Part shown: piece by piece, positions 1 to 8,827 of the stretch
Layout of the letters: each line of letters starts with the position of its first letter
Position numbering within the stretch: the stretch's first letter is position 1
DNA from: Elioraea tepida
GTDB taxonomy: Bacteria; Pseudomonadota; Alphaproteobacteria; Acetobacterales; Acetobacteraceae
Assembly: GCF_019203965.1 (NCBI RefSeq)
Contig: NZ_CP076448.1
Location: forward strand, 62,001-126,000
Length of the DNA stretch: 64,000 nt
Reading direction: 5' to 3'
Position numbers and translations under genes: made by a program
Notes under the pieces: generated by a model
Databases searched by the model: none
What the model was told of the DNA's origin: nothing
Seen by the model: only the letters and a program-made list of their open reading frames with translations

Positions 1-2277
1 GACCCGCTGCCGATGGTGCTTCCGGCAGGCGAGTTCGCCGCCCTGGAAGCGGGCCTCGCGCAACGGGCGGCGCTGCTCTCGGCCATTCTCGCCGACCTCT
101 ACGGGCCGCAGCACCTGCTTGCCGCGGGCCTTCTCCCGCCCGCGCTCGTGTTCGCGAACCCTGCCTTCCTCCGCCCCTGCCGGGCGCCCGTCCCACCCGC
201 CGGCCCGATCATCCACCTGATGGCGGTGGATCTGATCCGGAATTCGAGGGGAGAGTGGCAGGTGCTCGCCGACCGCACGGGCGCCCCGAACGGGCTCGGC
301 TTTGCCCGGGAGAACCGCCGCATGGTCGCCCGCGTGATGCCGGAGGCGTTCCGCTTCGTCCAGGTGCGCCAGCTCCGCCCCTTCTTCGACCACTGGCTCG
401 ACAGCCTCCAGCGCGCCGCTCCTCCGGGCAGCGATAACCCGCGAATCGGTCTGCTCACGCCCGGCGCGGCCCACGCGAGCTGGGTCGAGCACGTGTTCCT
501 CGCGCGCGAGCTCGGCTGCGCGCTCGTGGAAGGGGGTGATCTCACGGCGCGTGACGGGGCGGTGTTCCTCAAGACTCTCAAGGGGCTGCAGCGTGTGCAT
601 GTGCTGGTGCGCCAGGTCGAGGGGCGCCATGTCGACCCGCTCGAGCTTTCGCCCGACAGCGCCGTCGGCGTGCCCGGTCTTCTCGATGCCATGCGCGCGG
701 GCGGGGTGAAGGTTCTGAACGATCCAGGAAGCCACCTCGCCGAGGCACCGGCACTCGCCGCCTTCCTGCCGCGTCTTGCCAAGCATCTGCTCGGCGAGCC
801 CTTGCGCCTTCCCTCTGTTCCGACCGTCTGGCTCGGCGACCCGGCGGCACTCGCCGCCGTGCTTGCCGCTCCGGAGCGGTGGATGATCCGGCCCGCTCTC
901 GACGGCACCGCCCCGGCCCTTCACCCGGGAGAGCTCGGCGATAGCGCCCGCGCCCATCTGCTCGCGCGGATCCGCGCCGCTCCAGCGAACTTCGCCGCGA
1001 CCGAGGCGATCGCGCCCTCCGCCGTTCCCGCTCTTGACGGTCAAGGTCTCGCGCCGAAGCCGCTCGTGCTCCGCCTCTTCGCTCTCGCCGATGGCGCCGG
1101 CGCGTGGCGGACGATGCCGGGGGGGCTCGCCCGCCTGCTCGAGGAGGGTGATCGCCTCGCCGGCCGCCTGCCGCGCGAGGGGGTCGCCAAGGACGTGTGG
1201 GTGTTGAGCGAGGATCGCACCGACATCGTCGGGCCCGCCGCCTTCGCTCTCCCGCCGCTTGCGATCCGCCGCGTCTCGGCAGAGCTGCCGAGCCGGGTGG
1301 CGGATGATCTCTACTGGCTCGGCCGCTACGTCGAACGCCTCGAGAATGCCGCGCGCCTGCTTCGCGCCGTGATCGTGCGTCTTGCCCGCGGCTGGCTCCT
1401 GCCGCGCGATCTCGCCGAGCTCCGCGCGCTCGCCCGCTGCCTTGCCGATGCCGGGCTGATCGACCGCGAGGTCGCCTCGGCCGCGCCCGATGGCCCCGCA
1501 CTTCCGGGCGCGATCGCGGAGGTCTGCCTGCCGGGGCGGCCGGTCGCCCAGCTCTTCGACCATGTCGGCCGGCTCACGCGAGCGGTGCGCGACCGGCTCA
1601 CGACCGACATGTGGACCACCATCACTCATTTCGCCGCCGAGGCACGCGAGCGAGCGGCCGAGGCCTGCCGCGGCCTCGAGGAGCTGAACGAGGCGGCAGG
1701 CGCGATCCTGCGCTTCTCGGCAGGGCTAGCCGGCCTCGCCGCGGAGAACATGGTGCGCGGCGGCGGTTGGCTGTTCCTCGACCTCGGCCGGCGGATCGAG
1801 CGGGCGATGCACACGGCGCGCGACCTCGCCCACGCTCTCGACCAGCCGCCGGCTCGGGTCGAGGCTGGCCTGAGGCTCGCGATCGAGCTCTGCGACAGCG
1901 CCATCACCTACCGTGCGCGCTACCTCTCCGTCCTCCAGCCGGGCCCTGTGCTCGACCTCGTTCTTGCCGACCCGGGGAACCCGCGCTCGGTCGCCTATCA
2001 GCTCGAGGCGGTGGAGCGAAGGCTCGCCGAAGTCCAAGGCCTGCCGGAGGGCGATCTCGCCCGCACCGCCGGGGCGCTGCGCGCCGAGGCCGAGGCGATG
2101 GTCGAGGCCGTCGCGGCTGCGTCGGAGCCGGCCGTCGAGGCGGTTCGCCTTCCGGCCCGGCTCAGGGCCCTCTCAGCTCAGGTCGGCGCGCTGTCGGAGG
2201 CGATCGCGCGGCGCTATTTCAGCCACGTCCCGGTGGCGCAGGCCCTCGGCGTGGGCGAGGAACAGGCGGAAGGCTGA
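1..2277 (+). CDS. Fused circularly permuted ATP-grasp / alpha-E domain protein (5' partial)
   Basis: The gene enters the window in frame: codons for D-P-L-P run directly into the first Met at base 13, so the true start lies upstream. The first ~425 residues resemble a circularly permuted type 2 ATP-grasp domain. The remainder, from about the motif RVADDLYWLGRYVER, is a helical alpha-E domain. In many genomes these are two separate genes, so this is a fusion. The next gene, 11 bases on, is the transglutaminase-like protein that usually accompanies this pair, and they probably form one operon. Family knowledge suggests ATP-dependent amide or peptide ligation, but the substrate is unknown. I am confident of the family and not of the reaction. 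Confidence 0.85.
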   Translation, partial: DPLPMVLPAGEFAALEAGLAQRAALLSAILADLYGPQHLLAAGLLPPALVFANPAFLRPCRAPVPPAGPIIHLMAVDLIRNSRGEWQVLADRTGAPNGLGFARENRRMVARVMPEAFRFVQVRQLRPFFDHWLDSLQRAAPPGSDNPRIGLLTPGAAHASWVEHVFLARELGCALVEGGDLTARDGAVFLKTLKGLQRVHVLVRQVEGRHVDPLELSPDSAVGVPGLLDAMRAGGVKVLNDPGSHLAEAPALAAFLPRLAKHLLGEPLRLPSVPTVWLGDPAALAAVLAAPERWMIRPALDGTAPALHPGELGDSARAHLLARIRAAPANFAATEAIAPSAVPALDGQGLAPKPLVLRLFALADGAGAWRTMPGGLARLLEEGDRLAGRLPREGVAKDVWVLSEDRTDIVGPAAFALPPLAIRRVSAELPSRVADDLYWLGRYVERLENAARLLRAVIVRLARGWLLPRDLAELRALARCLADAGLIDREVASAAPDGPALPGAIAEVCLPGRPVAQLFDHVGRLTRAVRDRLTTDMWTTITHFAAEARERAAEACRGLEELNEAAGAILRFSAGLAGLAAENMVRGGGWLFLDLGRRIERAMHTARDLAHALDQPPARVEAGLRLAIELCDSAITYRARYLSVLQPGPVLDLVLADPGNPRSVAYQLEAVERRLAEVQGLPEGDLARTAGALRAEAEAMVEAVAAASEPAVEAVRLPARLRALSAQVGALSEAIARRYFSHVPVAQALGVGEEQAEG

Positions 2278-2288
2278 GGGAAGGGGAG

Positions 2289-3179
2289 ATGCGCTACCGG
2301 GTCCGCCATACCACGACCTACCACTATGGCGAGATGGTCGACCTCGCGAGCCACCTCCTCCACCTCACCCCGCGTGCCCTGCCAGGCCAGGTGGTGCTTG
2401 CGGCCGCGCTTGCGGCCGAGCCGGAGCCGGTGCGGCTGAGAACGGGGCCGGACCATTTCGGCAACGACGTCACCTGGATGTTCATCGAGACGCCGCATGA
2501 TTGCTTCAGCGTTACCCTCCGCGCCGAGGTGGAGGTCGCGTTCCCCCCGCCTCCTTCGGCGTCGGCGACGCTGCCGTGGGAGCAGGTTGCGGCGATCACT
2601 GCACGGCCCGGCGGCGAGGGCTGGCGTGCGTCCGAGTTCGCCGCACCAAGCCCGATGGCGCCGGCGGACCCGGCGGCCGGCGCCTACGCTGCGGAAAGCT
2701 TCCCGGCCGGTCGGCCAATCCTCGAGGGGCTGCTCGAGCTCCAGTCGCGGATCAGGCGCGACTTCACCTTCCGCCCGGGCGTGACCACCGTGTCCACGCC
2801 CGTCGCACAGGTGATCGCCTCCTGCGCCGGAGTCTGCCAGGATTTCGCGCACGTGATGATCGCGGGCCTGCGACATCTTGGGCTGCCCGCGCGCTACGTC
2901 TCGGGCTATGTGCGCACCCGGCCGCGCCCCGGCGAGCCGCGTCGTCAGGGGGCTGACCAGTCGCACGCCTGGGTCGGCGCCTGGCTCGGGCCAGGGCATG
3001 GGTGGGTCGATCTCGACCCGACGAACGATCTCGTGGTGCGGGACGAGCACGTCGTCCTGGGCTGGGGCAGGGACTATGCGGATGTCTCGCCGGTTCGCGG
3101 CGTTCTGCTCGGAGGCGGGGCGCATTCGCTTTCGGTCTCGGTCGATCTCGAGCCGATGGAGGAGGAGGGAGAGACGTGA
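2289..3179 (+). CDS. Transglutaminase-like cysteine protease family protein
   Basis: A 296-residue cytoplasmic protein with the bacterial transglutaminase-like N-terminal beta domain (MRYRVRHTTTYHYGE) followed by the core. The catalytic triad is visible: Cys in CAGVCQDFAH, His in QSHAWVGAWL and Asp in WVDLDPTND. The start at 2289 follows the purine-rich AAGGGGAG and lies 11 bases after the upstream stop, indicating translational coupling with the ATP-grasp/alpha-E gene. This pairing recurs across proteobacteria and suggests that one enzyme makes an isopeptide or amide bond and the other cleaves or transfers it. The substrate cannot be inferred from sequence. Confidence 0.88.
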   Translation: MRYRVRHTTTYHYGEMVDLASHLLHLTPRALPGQVVLAAALAAEPEPVRLRTGPDHFGNDVTWMFIETPHDCFSVTLRAEVEVAFPPPPSASATLPWEQVAAITARPGGEGWRASEFAAPSPMAPADPAAGAYAAESFPAGRPILEGLLELQSRIRRDFTFRPGVTTVSTPVAQVIASCAGVCQDFAHVMIAGLRHLGLPARYVSGYVRTRPRPGEPRRQGADQSHAWVGAWLGPGHGWVDLDPTNDLVVRDEHVVLGWGRDYADVSPVRGVLLGGGAHSLSVSVDLEPMEEEGET

Positions 3180-3195
3180 GCACTGCGCCTGAGGG

Positions 3196-4176
3196 ATGGA
3201 CGTGAAGCTCCCGACCTTCGCGGACGTGCTCGCAGCGCGCGAGCGACTTGCGGGGCGGATCGTGCGCACGCCGACGCTCCGCAGCCCCGTGCTGGACGAA
3301 GCGACCGGCGCGACCGTTCTCATCAAGCCCGAGCCGCTACAGCGCACCGGCTCCTTCAAGCTGCGCGGCGCCACAAACCGGATCGCGCTCATGGAGGAAG
3401 ACGAGCGGCGGCGGGGCGTGGTGACCTATTCCTCCGGCAACCACGGCCAGGCATGCGCCGCGGCCGGGCGGATGTTCGGCGCGCCCGTCACCGTGGTGAT
3501 GCCGTCCGATGCCCCCGCGATCAAGGTCGAGAGCACGAAGAGGTGGGGGGCGCGGATCGTCCGTTACGATCGCGAGAGGGATGACCGGGAGGCGATCGCG
3601 CGCGGGCTATCCGACGAGACAGGCGCGACGCTTGTGCCGCCCTTTGACGACGCGGACGTGATCGCGGGCCAGGGCACGGCGGCGCTCGAGCTGATCGAGG
3701 ACGCCGCCGCTGCGGGCCTGCGGCTTGATGCGTTGTTCGTCTGCACCGGCGGCGGCGGGCTGCTCGCCGGCTCGGCGCTCGCCGTCGAGGGGGCGGCAAA
3801 AGGGGCGGCGGTGATCGCGGTCGAGCCCGCGGGGCATGACGATCATGCGCGCTCCTTCGCGGCGAAGGCGCGGCAGCGCAACGCCCCGGGCGGCTCGACC
3901 CTGTGCGACGCGCTGCTCGCACCGACACCGGGCGAGCTCACCTTCGCGGTCACGCTCGGCCGGGTGCATGGTGCGGCCGTGGTGCCGGACGGTGACGTCC
4001 TGCGCGCGATCCGTTTCGCCTTCGACCATCTCAAGCTCGTCGTCGAGCCGGGCGGTGCGGTAGCGCTCGCGGCTGTACTCTACGGCACCGTGAGCCTCAA
4101 GGGAGCGGTGATCGGCGTGATCGTCTCCGGCGGCAATGTCGACCCGGCCGTGTTCGCGCGCGCCCTCGCGGCTTGA
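3196..4176 (+). CDS. Fold-type II PLP enzyme, threonine/serine dehydratase-like
   Basis: 326 residues, the length of the catalytic domain of threonine ammonia-lyase or serine racemase without an ACT regulatory tail. The PLP lysine is K55 in GSFKLRGATNR. The substrate loop is SSGNHGQA, and the phosphate-binding glycine loop is TGGGGLLAGS. The enzyme probably deaminates L-threonine or L-serine to the 2-oxo acid plus ammonia. Lack of the C-terminal regulatory domain favours a catabolic or racemase-type role over the isoleucine-pathway IlvA. It starts 16 bases after the transglutaminase gene on the same strand. Exact substrate is uncertain. Confidence 0.85.
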   Translation: MDVKLPTFADVLAARERLAGRIVRTPTLRSPVLDEATGATVLIKPEPLQRTGSFKLRGATNRIALMEEDERRRGVVTYSSGNHGQACAAAGRMFGAPVTVVMPSDAPAIKVESTKRWGARIVRYDRERDDREAIARGLSDETGATLVPPFDDADVIAGQGTAALELIEDAAAAGLRLDALFVCTGGGGLLAGSALAVEGAAKGAAVIAVEPAGHDDHARSFAAKARQRNAPGGSTLCDALLAPTPGELTFAVTLGRVHGAAVVPDGDVLRAIRFAFDHLKLVVEPGGAVALAAVLYGTVSLKGAVIGVIVSGGNVDPAVFARALAA

Positions 4177-4243
4177 TCCCTGTCAAGGCGTTGGCGTTCG
4201 CGGCAAGCGACCGTGCGGGCGTCACGACCGGAAAGGGGAGAGC

Positions 4244-4606
4244 ATGCTCAAGGACTGGCTCGGCTTCCGCACCACGCTGCGCGGCGCAGTCGCGCATCTG
4301 ACGAAGGCACACCCCGAGATCATCAAGGGCTTCGGCGCACTGAACCACGCCTCGAAGCAGACGAAGCACCTCGATGCCAAGACGCGTGAGTTCATCGCTC
4401 TCGGTGTCGCCATCACCACCCACTGCGAAGGCTGCATCAACGCCCACGTGGAGGCGGCTCTGAAGGCCGGGGCGACGCGGGAGGAGATCGCCGAGGCGCT
4501 GGGTGTGGCGATCGCTCTCAATGCCGGCGCGGCGCTCACCTATGCCGGCTATGTGATGGACGCGGTCGAGGCGCACACGGCCGAGGCACGCGGGACCGCG
4601 CCCTGA
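4244..4606 (+). CDS. Carboxymuconolactone decarboxylase / AhpD-like protein
   Basis: 120 residues. The start at 4244 was chosen because it follows AAAGGGGAG at a good distance and removes an upstream extension that overlaps the preceding gene. The AhpD signature CxxC with a nearby His is present in THCEGCINAHVEA, as in peroxidase-coupled disulfide reductases of the alkylhydroperoxidase D type. The protein is all helical by composition. A hairpin terminator lies downstream, shared with the convergent liv operon. The likely role is peroxide or organic-radical detoxification; the physiological partner is unknown. Confidence 0.87.
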   Translation: MLKDWLGFRTTLRGAVAHLTKAHPEIIKGFGALNHASKQTKHLDAKTREFIALGVAITTHCEGCINAHVEAALKAGATREEIAEALGVAIALNAGAALTYAGYVMDAVEAHTAEARGTAP

Positions 4607-4681
4607 GCCTCGCGCGAAGCTCAGGTCCCGGGCGGCGAGGCCGGGAGGCCGACCGGACCCGGTGACGTGTGGAACGAAGAA

Positions 4682-4708
4682 GGGCCGCCCGCGTGCCGCG
4701 GACGGCCC
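4682..4708. terminator. Probable bidirectional hairpin terminator
   Basis: A 12-bp stem with one mismatch (GGGCCGCCCGCG pairing with CGCGGACGGCCC) and a 3-nt loop lies between the convergent AhpD-like gene and livK. Read on the minus strand it is followed by a pyrimidine-rich TTCTTCGTTC tract, fitting a Rho-independent terminator for the liv operon. Confidence 0.7.
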
Positions 4709-4743
4709 CGTCTCAGCGGCAAAACGGCGCGCGGCGCCGGCGA

Positions 4744-5847
4744 TCACATTTCGCTGTAGCTGCCGCCGCGCCAGACGTAGAACACGTAGTCGGGCTGCGT
4801 CACGTCACCCTTGCGGTCGAAGCTGATCGGCCCGAGCACGCTCTGCCACGGCCCCTGCGCCTTCAGGGTCTCGGCAACGCGGCGCGGGTCGGTCGTGCCG
4901 GCGCGCTTCGCGGCCTCGGCCCAGATCTGGATCGCGGCATAGGTGTAGAGCACGTAGCCCTCGGGATCGATGTTGCGGGCGCGGAACTTCGCCACGACAT
5001 CGGCCGCCGCTGGGCGCTTGCGCGGGTCAGACGAGAAGGTCATCAGCGTGCCCTCGCCGGCGGGCCCGGTGATCTGCCAGTACTCGTTCGTGACAAGCGC
5101 GTCGGCGCCGATCGCAAGCGCCTGCAGCCCGCGCTCGCGCATCTGCCGCACGATCAGCCCGGTCTCGGTGTGGTAGCCGCCGAAATACACGACCTCGATA
5201 TTGGCCTGCTGGAGGCGGGAGACGAGGGCGGAGTAGTCGCGCTCGCCGGCGACATAGGCCTGGTAGAGCGTCTCCTGCATGCCACCCGCATTCATCACCT
5301 TCTTGACCTCGTCGGCGAGGCCTTTGCCGTAGGCGGAATTGTCGTGGAGGATCGCCACGCGCTTGCCGCGCAGATTGCTCAGGATGTAGTTCGCCGCGAC
5401 AAGGCCCTGCTGGTCGTCACGGCCGCAGACGCGGAACGTGTTCCAGCTTCCCTCGTCGGTATAGCGCGGGTTGGTCGAGGCCGGGCTGATCTGCAGCACG
5501 CCCTCTTCGGCATAGACCTTCGAGGCGGGGATTGAGCTGCCTGAGCAGAAATGCCCGGCGACGAACTGGACCCGGCGCGACACGAGATTGTTCGCGACCG
5601 AGACGGCCTGGCGCGGGTCGCAGGCATCGTCGCCGATCTCGAGCACGAGCTGCTGGCCGAGCACGCCGCCGGCAGCGTTGATGTCCGCCACCGCCTGCTC
5701 GGCGCCGGCCTTCATCTGCACCCCGAAGGCAGCGTACTGGCCGGTCATCGGCCCTGCGGTCGCAATGCGGATCTGCGCCTGCGCAAGCCCGCTGCCGGCA
5801 AGCAGCGCACACGCGGCGGCAGCCGCGACGAGCGTTCTGCGGAACAT
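4744..5847 (-). CDS. livK: Branched-chain amino acid ABC transporter, periplasmic binding protein
   Basis: 367 residues with a clear Sec signal peptide (MFRRTLVAAAAACALLAGSG, cleaved after AQA) and a type I periplasmic binding fold beginning IRIATAGPMTGQYAAFG. It captures a substrate in the periplasm and delivers it to LivHM. The family binds leucine, isoleucine or valine, but many alphaproteobacterial members bind other amino acids or amides, so specificity is open. It is the last gene of livH-livM-livG-livF-livK. The start is preceded by AAAGGGAGACAAGC, and the 92-base gap to livF may allow separate, higher expression. Confidence 0.92.
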   Translation of the reverse strand: MFRRTLVAAAAACALLAGSGLAQAQIRIATAGPMTGQYAAFGVQMKAGAEQAVADINAAGGVLGQQLVLEIGDDACDPRQAVSVANNLVSRRVQFVAGHFCSGSSIPASKVYAEEGVLQISPASTNPRYTDEGSWNTFRVCGRDDQQGLVAANYILSNLRGKRVAILHDNSAYGKGLADEVKKVMNAGGMQETLYQAYVAGERDYSALVSRLQQANIEVVYFGGYHTETGLIVRQMRERGLQALAIGADALVTNEYWQITGPAGEGTLMTFSSDPRKRPAAADVVAKFRARNIDPEGYVLYTYAAIQIWAEAAKRAGTTDPRRVAETLKAQGPWQSVLGPISFDRKGDVTQPDYVFYVWRGGSYSEM

Positions 5848-5939
5848 GCTTGTCTCCCTTTCTGGTTGCGGCCGCGCGCGGCGGCCCTTGTCGTGAGGCT
5901 AGGACAGATCGCCGTCGGCGGGGAAGGGGTCGAGCCCCT

Positions 5940-6680
5940 TCAGGCCCTGCCGCCCTCGAGATAGGCCGCCCGAACGTCAGGCCGAGCGAGCAGCTCCGCT
6001 CCCGTTCCGCTCATGGTGATCCGGCCGTTGACAAGCACATAGCCGCGATGGGCGAGCCTCAGCGCATGCCAAGCGTTCTGCTCGACCAGGAGCACGGTGA
6101 GCCCGGTGGTCCGATTGAGCTCGCGGATCGCCGCGAAGATCTGGCGCACCAGCATCGGCGCAAGCCCGAGCGAGGGCTCATCGAGAAGGAGAAGCCGCGG
6201 CCGGCTCATCAGCGCCCGGCCGATCGCGAGCATCTGCTGCTCGCCGCCCGAAAGCGTGCCGCCGCGCTGGCCGAGCCGCTCCCTGAGCCTGGGAAACAGG
6301 GTGCAGACACGCTCGAGATCCTCCTCGAAGGTGGCGGTGCCGAGCACCTCGGCCCCCATCCGGAGGTTCTCGAGCACGGTCATGCGCGGGAAGATCCGCC
6401 GCCCCTCGGGAGCATGCGCGATGCCGCGGCGCATGATGAGGTGTGTCGGCATGCCGGTGATGTCCTCGCCCGCGTGCAGGATCCGCCCGCTCAGCGGCGC
6501 AGGGCTGCCGCAGATCGTCATCATCAGGGTCGACTTGCCCGCGCCGTTGGCGCCGATCAGGGTCACGATCTCGCCCGGCATCACCTCGAGCGACACGTCG
6601 CGCAAAGCGACGATCGAGCCATAGGCGGTGGTCACGCCCGAAAGCGAAAGCAGCGGTGCCTCGGGCTGCGCCGCCGTCAT
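5940..6680 (-). CDS. livF: Branched-chain amino acid ABC transporter, ATP-binding protein LivF
   Basis: 246 residues. Walker A is GANGAGKST, the signature is LSGGEQQMLAIGRAL and Walker B is RLLLLDEPSLGL. The domain has the compact layout of the LivF subfamily, with the typical VRQIFAAIRELN segment. It energises import through LivHM together with LivG. The start overlaps the end of livG by 4 bases, so translation is coupled. Confidence 0.95.
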   Translation of the reverse strand: MTAAQPEAPLLSLSGVTTAYGSIVALRDVSLEVMPGEIVTLIGANGAGKSTLMMTICGSPAPLSGRILHAGEDITGMPTHLIMRRGIAHAPEGRRIFPRMTVLENLRMGAEVLGTATFEEDLERVCTLFPRLRERLGQRGGTLSGGEQQMLAIGRALMSRPRLLLLDEPSLGLAPMLVRQIFAAIRELNRTTGLTVLLVEQNAWHALRLAHRGYVLVNGRITMSGTGAELLARPDVRAAYLEGGRA

Positions 6681-7525
6681 TGCCGATGGAGCTCCGCATC
6701 GACCGCGATCGCCTCCTCCTCCTCGACGCCGAGATAGGCGGCGATCACCTTCGGGTCCTCGCGCACCTCGGCCGGCGTGCCGTCGGCGATCTTGCGGCCG
6801 TAGTCGAGCACGACGATGTGGTCGGAGATCGTCATCACCACCGACATGTCATGCTCGATCAAGAGGATCGAGCAGCCGCCGCCGTCCGCCCCGTGGTCGC
6901 GGATGAAGCGCAGAAGCGTGTTCAGCTCCTCGCTCTCGCGCGGATTGAGCCCTGCCGCCGGCTCGTCGAGGCAGAGCAGCTCCGGCTCGGCGCACATCGC
7001 CCGCGCGATCTCGAGCCGACGCTGCGCGCCGTAGGGAAGGCTTGCTGCGGCATCGTCCGCCCGCTCGAGGAGCCCGGTCCTGTCGAGCCAGAAACGGGCA
7101 CGGTCGATCGCCTCCCTCTCGCGGCGTCGGAACGGGCCGATGCCGAGAAGAGCGAGCGGGAGGCGCCCGCCTTCGCGCATCAGCCGGTTGTGCTGCGCCA
7201 CCATCAGGTTCTCGAGCACCGTCATGCCGCCGAACAGGCGGATGTTCTGGAAGGTTCGGGCGATCCGCGCGTCGCGCGCGATCCGGTGCTGCGGCAGGCG
7301 CTCGAGCCGGAACGTTGCGCCGTCGGCGTGGGTGATCGTGATGCTTCCTGCCGTCGGCCGGTAGAACCCGGTGAGGCAGTTGAAGACGGTGGTTTTCCCA
7401 GCGCCGTTCGGCCCGATGATCGCTGTGATCTCGCCCCGTCGTGCCGCGAAGGCCACTTGATCGACCGCGACGAGACCGCCGAAACGCATCGTGAGCCCCT
7501 CGACGGCGAGGATCGGCGCGCTCAC
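6677..7525 (-). CDS. livG: Branched-chain amino acid ABC transporter, ATP-binding protein LivG
   Basis: 282 residues. Walker A is GPNGAGKTT, followed by the LivG-typical NCLTGFYRPTAG. Walker B is ELLCLDEPAAGLNPRES, where the AGLNP segment marks the LivG rather than the LivF branch. The H-loop is LLIEHDMSVVM. The signature region reads ASLPYGAQRRLEIARAM, a normal LivG variant of the LSGGQ loop. The gene overlaps both livM and livF by 4 bases. The C-terminus (about 20 residues rich in Glu) is slightly extended. Confidence 0.95.
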   Translation of the reverse strand: MSAPILAVEGLTMRFGGLVAVDQVAFAARRGEITAIIGPNGAGKTTVFNCLTGFYRPTAGSITITHADGATFRLERLPQHRIARDARIARTFQNIRLFGGMTVLENLMVAQHNRLMREGGRLPLALLGIGPFRRREREAIDRARFWLDRTGLLERADDAAASLPYGAQRRLEIARAMCAEPELLCLDEPAAGLNPRESEELNTLLRFIRDHGADGGGCSILLIEHDMSVVMTISDHIVVLDYGRKIADGTPAEVREDPKVIAAYLGVEEEEAIAVDAELHRQ

Positions 7526-8823
7526 CCTCTGCCCTCCGCGACGTGCTCGGCCGCAATGGCGCGCTGCGTGCCCAGGCTGACGGAGGGCTCGCGCGAGGCG
7601 ACGAGGCCGCGGGGGCGCCAGACCATGATCGCGACCATGGCAAGCCCGAACACCAGCATGCGATATTCGTCGAGGCCGCGGAACACCTCGAAACCGCCGA
7701 TCATCAGCGTCGCGGCAATCGCGACACCGAGCTGGCTTCCCATCCCGCCGAGAACGACGATGGCGAGGATCAACGCGCTCTCGATGAAGGTGAAGCTTTC
7801 CGGGCTGATGAAGCCTTGGCGCGTGGCGAAGAAGGCCCCCGCGAAGCCGCCGAACATCGCGCCCGTGGCGAAAGCGGTGAGCTTCACCGCAACGACCGAG
7901 AGGCCGAGGGCGCGCGCGGCGATCTCATCCTCCCGGAGCGCCTCCCACGCGCGCCCGATCGGATGGCGCCGCAGCCGCAGCGTGACGAGGTTGGTGATCA
8001 GCGCGAGCACGAGGATGAGGTAGTAGAGAAAGACGATCCGGTGCAGCGGCGACGGTTCGATGCCGAAGAAGCCGGCGAAGGTTCCCTCTCCACCCGCCAT
8101 CGAGAAGGGCAGGCCGAAGAAGGTGGGGCGGGGGATCCCGCTCATGCCGTTCGGCCCGCCAGTGAGCGTCGTCCAGTTGAGGAGCACGACACGAATGATC
8201 TCGCCGAAGGCGAGCGTGACGATGGCGAGATAGTCGCCGCGAAGACGCAGCACCGGAAAGCCGAGCAGGATTCCCCAGGCAGCGGCGATCAGGCCCGTGA
8301 GCGGAAGCGCCGCCCAGAAGGAGAGGTCGAGGAACTTCGCCATCAGCGCATAGCCGTAGGCACCGACGGCGTAGAAGGCGACATAGCCGAGATCGAGCAG
8401 CCCGGCGAGGCCGACGACGATGTTGAGCCCCCAGCCAAGCATCACGTAGGTCAGCACGAGCGTTCCGAGATCGATCTCGTAACGTCCGACACCTGGGAGG
8501 AGCGGCAGGAACAGGGCGAGCGCGAGCAGCACGGGCGCCACCATCCGGCCGACCCGCGCAAGAGGCGAGGGGCCGATCCGCGGCAGCGCCTCGACCGCAC
8601 GTCCCGCCTTCGCCTCGCGGCCCGCGAGGAACAGGCAGAACAGGAGCCGGCCGAGGAATACGGCCGCGACAGCCGCGAGGAGAAGCCCAGGGCGGGGGAC
8701 GAGCGTCAGGCCGCGCCCGGCCGCCTCGGTCTTGAGCCCAAGCAGCGGCGCGCCGACCCCGAGCGCGACGAGCGCGGCAAGCCCGGCATCCTTGACGATG
8801 TGCGCGATGCTCCGCTGCGCCAC
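7522..8823 (-). CDS. livM: Branched-chain amino acid ABC transporter permease LivM
   Basis: 433 residues, an inner-membrane permease of the LivM family with about ten hydrophobic segments. The conserved stretch GWGLNIVVGLAGLLDLGYVA and the EAA-like loop LREDEIAARALGL contact the ATPases. The N-terminus carries an extra ~100 residues with two or three hydrophobic segments before the conserved core; this extended form occurs in a subset of LivM proteins. It is followed by livG with a 4-base overlap and preceded by livH with a 4-base gap. Confidence 0.93.
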   Translation of the reverse strand: MAQRSIAHIVKDAGLAALVALGVGAPLLGLKTEAAGRGLTLVPRPGLLLAAVAAVFLGRLLFCLFLAGREAKAGRAVEALPRIGPSPLARVGRMVAPVLLALALFLPLLPGVGRYEIDLGTLVLTYVMLGWGLNIVVGLAGLLDLGYVAFYAVGAYGYALMAKFLDLSFWAALPLTGLIAAAWGILLGFPVLRLRGDYLAIVTLAFGEIIRVVLLNWTTLTGGPNGMSGIPRPTFFGLPFSMAGGEGTFAGFFGIEPSPLHRIVFLYYLILVLALITNLVTLRLRRHPIGRAWEALREDEIAARALGLSVVAVKLTAFATGAMFGGFAGAFFATRQGFISPESFTFIESALILAIVVLGGMGSQLGVAIAATLMIGGFEVFRGLDEYRMLVFGLAMVAIMVWRPRGLVASREPSVSLGTQRAIAAEHVAEGRG

Positions 8824-8827
8824 GCTG

